Shown piece after piece: positions 37,219-52,116 of a stretch of DNA of 64,000 bases (position 1 is its first letter; each line of letters starts with the position of its first letter). Source of the stretch: Dermatophagoides farinae (taxonomy: Eukaryota > Arthropoda > Arachnida > Sarcoptiformes > Pyroglyphidae). Location: the NCBI RefSeq assembly GCF_024713945.1, contig NC_134678.1, positions 3,038,001-3,102,000 of the forward strand, read 5' to 3'. A model generated the notes under the pieces. It was not told the DNA's origin, searched no databases, and was given only the letters and a program-made list of their open reading frames with translations. The position numbers and the translations under genes were made by a program.

Positions 37219-38752
37219 GTTTGATGATGAAGATCATTAAATATTATATAATGGTAAACTATTATTAGTAGATTAATATAAAGAAAAGAAAAAGATGATG
37301 ATTATGAATGAGAGAGTTCGATGTATTTTACATTGTCATTCTTCTCAATAAAGCTTCTGTGTATGTGTGTGTGTGTGTATGTTCCATTGTTTGTGTGCAT
37401 GAATGTGATGTTGGTGGACATTTATAAAATTTTCTTTTCCATTCATTCCTTCATTCATCATCATCATCATTATTATTATCAAAAAAAAAAGTTGAAATTA
37501 AAATAAGATAGTGGAAATTTTTCCATCCTAAAAAAAGTATCATCCAACAAAACACACATAGACCAGAATAGTTTCATCTGTTTGATTTCATCTTCATTTA
37601 TCATCATTCATAATTATGATTGTCATCATCATCATCATTTTGGATTTTTGTTGTCGTTGTTGTTGTTGTTGATTTTCGTGCCTATATGTTGAACTTTTTT
37701 TATTTCTTCTTTTCGGTTATTATTTTAGAAATGTCCATTTTGTCTGTATTTAAAGATTATTCGTGTAAAGACATGTACAATGACACAAAAATGTCACCGC
37801 CAGCCGAATCATCATTATAGCTAAAAACACTATCAACACATGGTTTTCGTTTTTTTTTCATCGTCTTCTACAAGGGAAAATGTCACATGTAACAATGATG
37901 ATGATGATGATTGTCTCTCAATTTATCATCATCATTTGAATTATGTCATTTTTTGTCAAGCCTTTCCATCCAACATATAATATGATGATGATGATGACAA
38001 TACAAATACAAATTTCAACATGCTAGACAAATCTTTGATGAAACATATTTCAAATGGAGTGTCCGGTTGTATAATAATCATTTATAATTGATTTTTCGTT
38101 TTGTTTTTGTCCCCAATCAAAAAAATTTTTTGCTATACCTTAAGGGGCTAATTTTGTATTTTTTATTTGTTTCACCAGCAAAAAAAATGAAAAAATGAAA
38201 AATGAATTAATGACTATCAACCGTTTATCATCATGATTTTTTAATTGTTGTAGGAATGTTTTTTTTCTCTCAATGTTAATGCTGATAATGATGATGATAG
38301 TCATTATGATGAATGAAAATATTCAACTATTTCTGGCCATTCTATTTTTATCAATCATCATTCTTATCAAATCAAATAATTTATGAAATTAACTTTTTGA
38401 AAAAAAATAATCTACACTTTTATTCAACCTTGGCAAGACAATTTTCTTCCCAAAAGGTATGATTTATATTCAAATGCATTCGAATTCAAATTCTTGATAT
38501 TTTATATAGATAATATATTAAAATATAATACATACCATTCGATAATTTTGATTTAAAATGTGCAATAATTTGAAAATAGATTGCTGTCGATAAAAAACAT
38601 ATAAACAATATGACGATAATGATGACTAGAATAAAATGATGATCATTTTGATGATGATAATGATGAAATTTTAAATTTCCATTCAAAATTGAAATGAAAC
38701 GACATAAAGTACGATGAAAGAATCGTGGAATTATTTTTAACAAACGTAACAT
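33732..38752 (-). CDS. Polypeptide N-acetylgalactosaminyltransferase, paralogue A
   Basis: Golgi type II enzyme of family GT27 that transfers GalNAc from UDP-GalNAc to Ser/Thr, starting mucin-type O-glycans. Exons 38752-38536, 35705-35568, 35483-35220, 35155-34247 and 34171-33732; all introns phase 1; 655 residues. The exon at 35705 has no ATG in frame. The only upstream fit I found is the ATG exon at 38752, which encodes a basic tail and a membrane anchor at about 40-63 ([21 protein letters not shown]) and ends in the required phase at GTATGT. Catalytic domain: [26 protein letters not shown] motif [48 protein letters not shown]-terminal ricin-B lectin domain has [12 protein letters not shown] and QKWRYD. 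It is more divergent than paralogue B and I cannot assign a mammalian subtype. Confidence 0.88.
36002..38533. other. Interior of the large first intron of GALNT-A
   Basis: Part of a 2.8-kb intron (35706-38535), unusually long for this window, filled with simple repeats including (TC)15 at 37185-37214. No nested gene recognised. Confidence 0.5.
37185..37214. repeat. (TC)15 microsatellite
   Basis: Fifteen perfect TC units within GALNT-A intron 1. Confidence 0.9.
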
Positions 38753-38986
38753 GATCCTTTTTCTTCAACAATAGTTATTGGAATTTATTTTGTAGGAAGT
38801 GAAGATAATTTTTTCCATGCATATGCATTTGTGACAGATAATAAAGTTAGAAAATAGAAAAATTCCCATGAACAACAACAATATTATATTATGAAGAGAA
38901 ATTTCATTTTTTTCCATCATTACAATGAAAAATTTTTCAAATTCTTGCTCAATTGAATCGAAATTCTTTATGGCCATTCAATCGAT

Positions 38987-39012
38987 CACACACACACACA
39001 CACACACACACA
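38987..39012. repeat. (CA)13 microsatellite
   Basis: Thirteen perfect CA units about 235 bp upstream of the GALNT-A start codon. Confidence 0.9.
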
Positions 39013-41814
39013 TTATGGCTACACAGATGAATGGATTTTTTTTTATTTGGAGCAAGACAAAAAAAAATTTCATGATCATTCTGGCGATGATGACAACGAA
39101 CAAACAAAAAAAAAAAAACAAAATTCAGATAGCAATTGTCAAATTGAAGATCTTTTGTCCATTTGTGCATGTGTCTTTCTCACTCTTTCAATTGTAACAT
39201 CGGTTCATCAATTTTAGGAGATGGCAAACAATTCTTTCAATTTAAAGATGATGATGAACAATTGATGATTGAATTGTAAACAAAATTCAAGTGATCTATT
39301 AAATATAAAATAGTTACTTTTTTCAAATATCACTGTGTTTCAATTGTCACAACAACAAAACAAAACGATATATTTTTTTTTTATTTCGCATTCGAATAAA
39401 AATGTTTGTTTTTTATTTTTTCTGAAAAAAAAGTTTTGACAATTTTTGATTTCATTTTTTTCCATCCATCCATATAACCATTCATTCATCCATTCATTTT
39501 GTTCATCTCTCTCTCTCTCTTTCTTTTGATGAATCGTTCATGATTTTCCATTCATAATCATTCAATTCAATTCAGCTTAATTCATGCATATATGCGCATC
39601 CGTTTAACCAATGGAAAAAAAATAATATTCATCGAGCATGGTCGACATACCAGATTGACCAGATTCTTGAACACACATACACACACAATACATATACAAA
39701 CATGTGTTGTTGTTCACACAATGAATTGAAAGCAAGCTTGATGATGATGAAAAAGTGGTAAAGTCGGTTATTTTTGTTGTTGTTGTTGTTGTTGTCGGTT
39801 CTCAATCACATAACATATTTGTTGGCTAGAAACACACACGCACACACAAATAAACTTGGAGAGAAAAGACACAACGAAAGAGAGATAGTTGATGAGTATA
39901 GATCATGATGGATCCCAAAATGTGGCTGCAAAAGATGATGAATTTTTTTGAATTTTATTTGTAAACGTGTATCTTACAGGTGAGTGTGTGTGTGTGTGTT
40001 GCGTTGTTGTTATTAATTCACCTTAAATGGGCAGATATGATCAATTTTTTCTTCTTGGGAGTAGTATGGCCAATGAACATTGGCACCATCATCATCATCA
40101 AACAAAGCTGAATGAAATAGAATCAATGAACGTCATGTTTCATGTTTTGTTATATGTGTGTCTATGGTGTCTGTATTTGTGTATTCGATTTAACGATTTT
40201 TTTTTTACTTTATACGAGAAAGCTTGGATTCTTCAAAATAAACCTGTCCTGATGATGATTATTATAATTGTGTTTTTGTGTATATGTGTGTGTTGCCTGT
40301 ATTCTCTCATTCAATTCACATATAAAGCTTCTTCTGCTTCTTTTTCTCTTTCTGTTTTTTTTTGTTCGTAAAAAATGAACAAGAAATAGCTACAATCAAT
40401 GATATTGATGATGGTTAAAAGAATGGACTCTATGATGGGATGATTGTACTCGTAAATGAAAAGATAAGAAAAAAAAATTAGCACCACTGAACTTTCAAGA
40501 TGATGATAGCGGTGATATTAGTAATGCCTTAATGCTTTTCTATATGCCTATTCTATTCTGAGGTTTTTTCTTCTATGTCTCTCTCGAATCTGTTTTTTCT
40601 TTCATTTTCACCATTTTGAAAAGTTGTTTTTTTCGTATATTGTTTCGTTGTCAAAAAAAAAATAAAAAAAATAAAAATATTCGAGCATGGATTTATACGG
40701 CGTTATTATACACGAACACGGCACGGCAAGCCACCGGCATCAAGTTAATTGTTAACATTGTTTCTCATCGTTGTTATCGTTATCGTTGTCGTCGTCGTCG
40801 TCGTCGTTGTCCAATGTTTAGATTGTATTTATACCAGAAAAGCAGTGACCATTTTTCTCAATTTCAGTTGACAATTATGACGACAACGACGACGAATTTT
40901 GAATCAAAAAACGAATTTATGTTTTGTTAACCACCAACATTTATAGTGGCCATCGAATGTTTTTGTTTTCATCATTTTTTTAATCGTCAATTAATCAACA
41001 AAAAAAATCTGGTTTTCCAATATATATGATTTATTGCTATTGATTTTGTTTTTTGTTGTTGTTGTGTTATTATTATTTTGGCCAAATATTGATCAACTAT
41101 CTCAAATCTGATATATATTTCATTCGTCATAATAATAATCATCATCATCATCGTCGTCGATATATATCCGTTTGTCTGTGTGGATTTTCCATCCACTATC
41201 ACAAATGAAAAAAAAACATTGAAAATCAACGACATCCAAAATGAAAAATCATCGAAAATGTGAATGACAGAAAATGAAATGTTGTTTCCATAAAACACGC
41301 ATATATACAATAGTAGTAGTAGTGTTTTTTTTACCGCAACATTGATTTTGATCATTAAGGTTTTCATTTTTTTTTGTTCTGTCTATTCATCAATATATTC
41401 CTTATAACAATAATGATCGTCAATCAATTGTATACGTTTACACAATAGATTAACCTTGAATTTATTAGTTTTTTATTTCTTCTTTATTCCATCTCTATGA
41501 TTAGTTGAATATTAAATATTTTCATTCATTCATTCATCTATTGTATACAAATGAGAATATTTCATTCTTTCTTTTTTTTTACATCTCATCATATTTATCT
41601 GTGATTTGAATAAAATACTTACATACATACACACACACACACATACTTGATGTATTTACATCCTGTATTTATTTTTCTTCAATGAATTGCATTCACATTA
41701 TCATATGAATCGTTTAATAAGTAAAAAAAAATTATTATTACTTGTTGATCATAATCTTATATATATTCAATATGACAGAAAAAAAATCATCGGTTTTCTT
41801 TCTTTAACAAAAAC

Positions 41815-41846
<32 letters not shown>

Positions 41847-42626
41847 TTGTGAACACATTTTCCGATATTGATTGATTGATATAATATTGATTATTGTGTG
41901 CCTATGTGACTGTGTGTGTGTTTGTATGTGGTTGTATTTGACCCGAATTAAAATATCAATCAATTTAATTTGAAATATTATTATTATTATTGCAATACAA
42001 TGAATCTTCTCTGTTTATCGATGTGAATCAAAAACAATAACCAAAAAAAAAACAACATAATGTCAACCCTTCTTTGTCTACATTTTTAAATTGATATTTT
42101 TTTTTTTGTATCAAACATGGACATCTTTCTGCTGAATAGATGATGGAAAATAATAAATGTACTAAAATTCAAGGATTTCTTCATCATCGTCATCATTTCC
42201 ATTGATGATTATTATCTGATTTTATTCGTTTGAATTATTTGTTATTTTTATTTTATTCTTTATTCTGTTCTTGGAAAAAATTCCATTTTTTACCATTTAA
42301 ATAAATATCGTTTTTCATTTAATCAACAAACCAACCAACACACATTTACTCTATTACTATATATACACATCATATTTCCGCGTAATATCATCTATTATTG
42401 TCGTCATAACGATTTAAAGAATCATCATCTATATTACAACTCAAATATTAATTGTTGTTGACCTTTATCATTATCATCATCATCTTTTATATACGTTATC
42501 TGTCTGTGATAAAAAAAGTAATTTTTTTTGTCCCATATTTTCTTTCATCATTACAAGTTTTCCATATAAACACCAAAATGTGAGTTTCAAATTGTTGATT
42601 ATTATATTACCCACACATACACACAG

Positions 42627-42650
42627 CACACACACACACACACACACACA
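42627..42650. repeat. (CA)12 microsatellite
   Basis: Twelve perfect CA units about 0.9 kb upstream of GALNT-B. Confidence 0.9.
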
Positions 42651-43087
42651 AGATACAAATGCTTATTATATTATTATTGTGTATATATTCTTGTCGATGT
42701 GTTAATCACTACTACTGATTGTCGATTGTGTGTTGTGTGATGCACCTGTCTTTATTTTCATATATGATAATTTTCATTCAATCAAATTATTTTGAAATTG
42801 AAAGTCCTACTATTTGGTAGTCGTGTCAGTGTATTATTCTTTCCATTGTTAGTTTGTTTTTTTTGTGTTTGTGTGTGTGTGGTGTGTTAATGAATATGTG
42901 TGCATTGAGCAGCTTATAAGCTATAGAATTTTGGAATTTTTTTTTAATTTTTCATTTGTTTAATTTAAATTATTCATTTTTTCCAACAACAAAAAAAATT
43001 GAATTGATTTAATTTTTTTATGTTGTTTTTTTTCGGTTCAATGATTGAAATTTCATTTTGTTATTTTTTCTCATTGTGTTGATTGCT

Positions 43088-43111
43088 ATGATGATGATGA
43101 TGATGATGATG
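43088..43111. repeat. (ATG)8 microsatellite
   Basis: Eight ATG units about 0.5 kb upstream of GALNT-B. Confidence 0.9.
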
Positions 43112-43577
43112 AGAACATTTTGACTTCATTTATGTTAATGTTCCATCATTAATTTTTCATTTTGGATACGCCAAACGAATTGCCTAGAGACACATACATA
43201 CATAGTGATTGTATGTATGTGACAAAAGTGAAAAAAAACAATTTATTTCTTTTCATTTTCTATATTTCACAAAAAACGTAATTCATTCTTTCTTTTTTTT
43301 TTATTTCATTTTACGATAATCACAATTTACACGCGGTCATGTGTTTTTTTTTCGATTCATTGTGTCATTCGATTGTCATTTTTTTTATTGTTTCACTTAA
43401 ATTTGATAGCCTAATTTCTTATTTTCAGAAATTAATCACCATTATCATGATCATGTTGATTGAATAATAATTATATTTTTTTTCCTTTTTTTTCATTTTC
43501 TTAGCACACACTCACACATCAATAACAATAAGGGAATTTTTTTTACTATACAATATATAACATTATATTAAAAAAAA

Positions 43578-46075
43578 ATGTTGCTCAGATCTCCCATACG
43601 ATGGTATACATTCCGTATAATGATATTGACCTCGATCGTTTGGGTCATATTCGGAATGTGTATACTAGTCTATTATATGGAATGTCTTGCCGGAAACGGT
43701 GGTATCAATTGCCGTAATAAAATTAATAATGTTGGTGGTGACTATCAATCAAATGGTATTGGTTCACCTGAACAGCTATTACTTGTATCAAATAGTGATA
43801 CGGAATTTTTATCCGATTCATCCAAAATGAATTCATATTCTGTCGATATTCATAATAATGATTGGCCACATTTACGTCTTCCACCTTATCAAGAATCTCA
43901 GTTACAATTATGGTCACCAGCTGGTGAGTGTTATTTCTATTTTTTTTGAAAAAAATTTAATCATTTTCAATTTGATTTTTTTATATGAAGAAATCAAAAC
44001 CAATCCATCATCATGGCCTGGAGAAAATGGTAAAGGTGTCGAAATACCAAAAGAAGAAGAAGCGGAGAAAAATGAAAAATTTAAATTAAATCAATTTAAT
44101 ATATTGGCCAGTGATAGAATTGCTTTGAATCGAACCATCTCTGATGTTCGTCTCAATTCGTATGTTTTTTCTTATGGCCATTCCTTTTTTTGTGACCTAA
44201 AAATTTTAATTATATTTGTTTCAGGTGCCGAAGAAAACGATATCAAAAACATTTGCCCACAGCTTCAATAGTAATAGTCTTTCATAATGAAGCATGGTCT
44301 ACATTATTACGTACTGGTATGCCTTTTGATTCAAATATCAATTTCAAATTTTCTATTTTACTTGTTTTTCATTGGTTCATATTTTTTTGTTTTATATTCA
44401 GTTTATAGTATAATTCGCACATCTCCAATAAATTTACTGAAAGAAATTATACTGGTTGATGATGCCAGTGAAAGAGGTACCAAATATTTAACATTATTAT
44501 GTTTGTGTGTGTTTTTATAGACATTAATCACTTCAATTTTTTTTTCTCATCATCATTATCATTTGTAGAGTATCTGGGAAAAAAGCTCGAAGATCATGTT
44601 GCCAAATTACCTGTACCGGTCAAAGTTCTTCGCACTGGCAAACGTTCAGGCTTAATACGAGCACGTTTGATTGGTGCCGATCAAGTACATGGTGAAGTGA
44701 TCACATTTTTAGATGCCCATTGTGAATGTACAAAAGGATGGCTTGAACCATTACTATCTCGAATCGCTGAAGACAGGTTTGTCGGTTTTGTTTGACATTA
44801 TTCAATCAAATTTGAATAAATTCTTTTCTTTAAAAAAAAAATTTATTGATATTTTGCGTGCATTGGTAGAACCCGAGTAGTATGTCCAATAATCGATGTG
44901 ATTAGTGATGAAAATTTCGAATATATAACTGCCTCGGATAAAACATGGGGTGGCTTCAATTGGAAATTAAATTTTCGCTGGTATCATGTGCCTCAAAGAG
45001 AATTCGATCGACGTAATAATGATCGAACATTACCTGTCAGGTAGCATTCAAAAGAAAAAGAAAATTATTTTTGCTATATTTAAGTTTCGTTTAATTTTTC
45101 AAAAAATTAAATTCAGAACACCAACTATGGCCGGTGGATTATTCGCTATGGATCGAGACTATTTCAATAAATTAGGTCGATACGATGAAGGAATGGACAT
45201 TTGGGGTGGTGAGAATCTGGAGATGAGTTTTAGAATTTGGATGTGCGGTGGAACATTGGAGATTGTCACCTGTTCACATGTTGGACATGTTTTTCGTAAA
45301 TCGACACCATACACATTTCCCGGTGGCACTAGCAACATTGTCAATCATAATAATGCACGTCTAGCTGAAGTTTGGATGGATGAATGGAAAGATTTTTTCT
45401 TTGCCATTAATCCAGCCGCCAAAAATATTGATATGGGTGATACTGCTAAGAGAAAACAACTTCGAAAAGATTTAAAGTGTAGAGGTAATATTTTTCAAAT
45501 TTTTAATTTGTTTCAATGCTATAGCTTCTTGTTTTGTCTGTTAATTCTAAATAGATTTTCGTTGGTATCTGGAAAATATTTATCCCGAAAGCCAAATGCC
45601 ATTGAACTATTATTCACTGGGCGAGATACGTAATGTTGCCACAAACAAATGCCTAGATACATTTGGTAGAAAAAGTGGTGAGAATATTGCATTATCACCA
45701 TGTCATGGGCTTGGCGGTAATCAAGTGTTTGCCTATACCAAACGTGAACAAATTATGTCCGATGACAATTGTATGGATGCTTCCAGTTTAAATTCACCGA
45801 TCAAATTAATCCGTTGCCATGGAATGGGTGGCAATCAAGCATGGCTTTATAATAATTCAACCAAACAAATTATTCATAAAAAATCTGGTCATTGTCTTGA
45901 GAATGAAGAAAAAAAAGATGCTGATAATAATGCAGCCAGTCAGCCAAAACTGAGAAAATGTAATTTGAAAAAACGAGGTCAAAAATGGCTTATGGTCAGT
46001 AATTTTAAATGGCAATCAAAGAAAAATGTTGAAAAGAATGAAACGAATGATCAAGATGATTCGAATGAAATTTAA
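43578..46075 (+). CDS. GALNT1: Polypeptide N-acetylgalactosaminyltransferase, GALNT1/13 type (paralogue B)
   Basis: GT27 enzyme starting mucin-type O-glycosylation in the Golgi. Eight exons: 43578-43923, 43991-44159, 44225-44316, 44402-44476, 44569-44776, 44870-45040, 45117-45484 and 45555-46075; 534 residues (human GALNT1 559). Membrane anchor at about 12-34. Catalytic motifs: [30 protein letters not shown], the metal-binding DXH in [50 protein letters not shown], and [19 protein letters not shown]. The linker [21 protein letters not shown] is nearly that of human GALNT1. The ricin-B lectin domain shows repeated CL/CM patterns and HGMGGNQ blocks. Similarity to GALNT1/13 is much higher than to other subtypes; 1 and 13 cannot be separated by eye. 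Confidence 0.93.
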
Positions 46076-46980
46076 TGAAAATATCAACAAACAACAATAA
46101 TTTTTTTTTTCATCAACAAATCTGGTCTTTTCTCATAGCTCTGGTCGTCAAACATTTTTTTTAAAAAATATCATAATCACACATAAATTGAAGAGATTGA
46201 TTATTTTCCTTATTTATTATTTATTTCTGTATAATTATTATTAATGTTTTATCTGAGATGTTCATCAGGAAACTTCGTTACATCGCATATCTGTAAATAT
46301 ATGAAATTTGCTCGACAATTTTATCAGTGAATATCAGCATTACATTCTCGCGATTTTTTTTTTTGATTCTGTAAAAAAGAAACGATTTTTTGTAGCATTT
46401 TTCATGAATTTTTTTTTTGTAACTGAAGACAAATGAAAATAAGTCTGTGTGTGTGTGTTAATGTTGTGTTTATAAAATGTGATTTAATTGAATATATTAT
46501 ATTTTATTTTTTTGATAATGTGCCTTTTGATATTCATGAAATAATGAATAATAATAATAATAACAATTCGAAGGCGTTAAATTAGTGTATGTCGTAGTAA
46601 CGTTTAATGAATTCCATAATGGATTCAGCTAATTTGTTTGGTGATCTAGATTCTAGAAGCATTGTGATGATAAAATCTCACATCTTTTAAAACTGGTGTT
46701 GATGGACGAATTTTCTGCATTGATTTTTGATTTAAAAAGTTTAGATTGTAATGCAGCTGATGGTTTTTCTTGTGCGAATTGATTGTTTACATTTTTTTGA
46801 GAAATTTAAATAAATTTGACCATATTTTGAGATATATTTAGACTTGATTATATGATGATTTGATGTTTTTGGTGTCACCAATCATCTAAATAGCCATAGC
46901 CATCATTATTATTATCCATAAATATATTTATATTATTATTTATATATAATACATCAAATATGTGAAAAATTTTCAATTAA
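46076..46980. other. Convergent 3' flanks of GALNT-B and EFTUD2
   Basis: AT-rich. Contains a minus-strand coding-like stretch (46582-46800) described separately; otherwise nothing recognised. Confidence 0.5.
46582..46662 (-). other. Short coding-like frame of unknown origin
   Basis: A 26-codon frame, ATG at 46662 to TAA at 46582, reads like real protein at its end (SPNKLAESIMEFIKRYYDIH). Just upstream, a different minus-strand frame (about 46664-46800) reads AQEKPSAALQSKLFKSK. No intron of plausible size joins them. It could be the degraded end of a gene, a small ORF, or chance. Confidence 0.25.
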
Positions 46981-50415
<3,435 letters not shown>

Positions 50416-50560
50416 TTTTTTTTTATTAATTACTGAGGAAAATTCCGATTTAAAAAAAAAATATTGGTATGTAGTCGTTTTAATCTCTTGTGTTTCATCC
50501 ATGCGCACACGAGTGAAGAGAAACAATTGAATTTTATTTGAGCTCACTTGATTTTTTAAA

Positions 50561-50566
50561 CACGTG
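50561..50566. promoter_or_regulatory. CACGTG E-box upstream of EFTUD2
   Basis: CACGTG 146 bp before the EFTUD2 ATG on its 5' side, within a patch richer in GC than its surroundings. Confidence 0.35.
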
Positions 50567-50854
50567 TTCGGGGAGCAATCATAAATACCGTGACGACACA
50601 CCATAAAGAATTTGACATTTACAATTATTATCGATAAACGACAATCGATACTTATTTCCATTGATTTCAGAATTTCATGATTTTTATTATTTTTTTTAAA
50701 TAAATTTTTAATTTAAAAAATTTGTATAATCAAAGAGGAAAACAATCACATTCTAATAATCCAATAATATCAAATTAAAATGAAATGTCGACGAACCATG
50801 AAAATTTCACCATTAATGAAACGAATTTCGAACATATTAATCATTATATAATCA

Positions 50855-50899
50855 TCAACCTAATCCATGATCTTCAAAAAATCCTTGCGGCGTTTCCTC
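50855..50899 (-). other. AP-1 sigma alternative terminal exon, distal
   Basis: Acceptor TTCTATAG directly before GAG GAA ACG; reads [14 protein letters not shown] and stop. This resembles the conserved AP1S ending (EEAETP...) and is probably the ancestral C-terminus. Confidence 0.75.
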
Positions 50900-51915
50900 C
50901 TATAGAATAATGAAAGATATTGCATAATTATAATCATAATGGACAGGATTATAATGAATGCCAAAGGTTTTTGTTTAAAGCCACTGCCATAAATTTTGCG
51001 TGGATATGATTTATTGAATGGAAAACATATAAAATCGATACAATTATGTGCAATAAAAATAATTCAAGACAATTCCTTTCAAATGTTTTTTTTTACATAT
51101 AACCCAGATCATTAAAAGACAGTTCGACACCTTCATCCTTTGAAAAAAATAAAATTTTTTTAAAAAACAAATCAAATCAAGATTGATTTTAAGATTTATA
51201 TCAGACTAGCAGCTATTTGTTATTGTAAAATATGAGTGAATTTGAAATTTAGTTAAATGTGCTAAAAGTTATATAACATTCAACAAATTAAAGACATGCA
51301 AAAGCTAAACATGCAAAAAGTGATAGTAGAAGACAGAAAAAAAACTTACCTCTTGTACCAGATCCTGTGCTGATATTGCTTTCAGGACATTCTTTTTGCT
51401 TGTTTCCTGGATGAAACCGCCCAATAAAAGTTCATCAAGAATGAAATATGCTTTTTCAAAGTTGAAAATGATATCCAATTCACAGACCTATAGATTGTTT
51501 AACAATATAGACAACGATCAACAATAATTTACAATAATTAGCCATAAGTATAAGTATTTTACATACGCTTCCAAAATATTTATCCAACAATTCAACGTAA
51601 CGATGTATCAATTCCAAACATAGCAATTCATTATCCGATTGTTCAATGGCACATAGGAAATAAAGACTTGCATATCTACAACATTAGAATTAAATTATTG
51701 AAATTACTGAATTATCAAATCAAAATAGGTTACCGTTTATAGACAATTTTAAAATCTTGCCATTCAACAAATGAACAATGTTTGGGTTTTCTAGCCAATA
51801 TCAGATTGACTAAATCTCGAGTAATTTTTTTCTTTGTTTTGTCCGGATGTGCAACATACCATTTTTGTAAACGAAGTTTGCCTTGTCGGCTAAATAATAA
51901 CATGAAATGCATCAT
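50855..51915 (-). CDS. AP1S: AP-1 clathrin adaptor complex sigma subunit
   Basis: Small subunit of the AP-1 adaptor, which sorts cargo between the trans-Golgi and endosomes. Common exons 51915-51734, 51675-51567 and 51487-51350 encode 143 residues starting [21 protein letters not shown], nearly identical to AP1S of other animals ([36 protein letters not shown]). After the phase-0 donor at 51349 there are two possible last exons, each of 14 codons plus stop: 51137-51093 (ends SFNDLGYM) and 50899-50855 (ends FFEDHGLG). Either gives a 157-residue protein, the family length. Sigma subunits bind dileucine signals together with gamma. AP-2 and AP-3 sigma are excluded by the start sequence. Confidence 0.93.
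51093..51137 (-). other. AP-1 sigma alternative terminal exon, proximal
   Basis: Acceptor TTTCAAAG directly before GAT GAA GGT; reads [14 protein letters not shown] and stop, in phase with exon 3. It has its own stop, so it excludes use of the distal exon. Confidence 0.65.
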
Positions 51916-52116
51916 TTTTCAAATGGAATTGGGTGTTTTAAAAATTGCTAATAAAATAAAAAAATTCTGTGAAATAAGATTTGAGCCACGAATTGATAAA
52001 GAATCTAAAACTACCGAAACAGGTTTTGATTGGTGTAAATAGTTTACTATAGTTTCACGTGTTGCCATCCTAAAACTTTAATTTGAAATGAAACTTTTTA
52101 TTATTGATCATCAAAA
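51916..52116. promoter_or_regulatory. Bidirectional promoter between AP-1 sigma and ELP2, with CACGTG at 52056-52061
   Basis: 201 bp separate the divergent start codons, so both 5' UTRs and promoters must fit here. The TTTCACGTG motif repeats the one before ABCF2 (TTCACGTG). Confidence 0.6.

Larger units (their letters stand above)
38753..43577. other. Divergent intergenic region between the two GALNT genes
   Basis: 4.8 kb of AT-rich sequence with (CA)13 at 38987-39012, (TTG)7 at 39774-39794, AAC units near 41810-41846, (CA)12 at 42627-42650 and (ATG)8 at 43088-43111. A patch with more GC lies at about 40680-40810 (CGTTGT/CGTCGT runs). No coding exon recognised. Confidence 0.5.

Noticed and set aside
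36086-37506. Several frames inside GALNT-A intron 1
   Set aside because: Built on GT, TC and CAT repeats; no protein-like composition or shared phase with the gene.
40027-41367. Frames between the GALNT genes
   Set aside because: Repeat-driven (CAT, GTC/GTT); no motifs. A higher-GC patch at 40680-40810 was considered as an RNA gene but no fold or box motif was evident.
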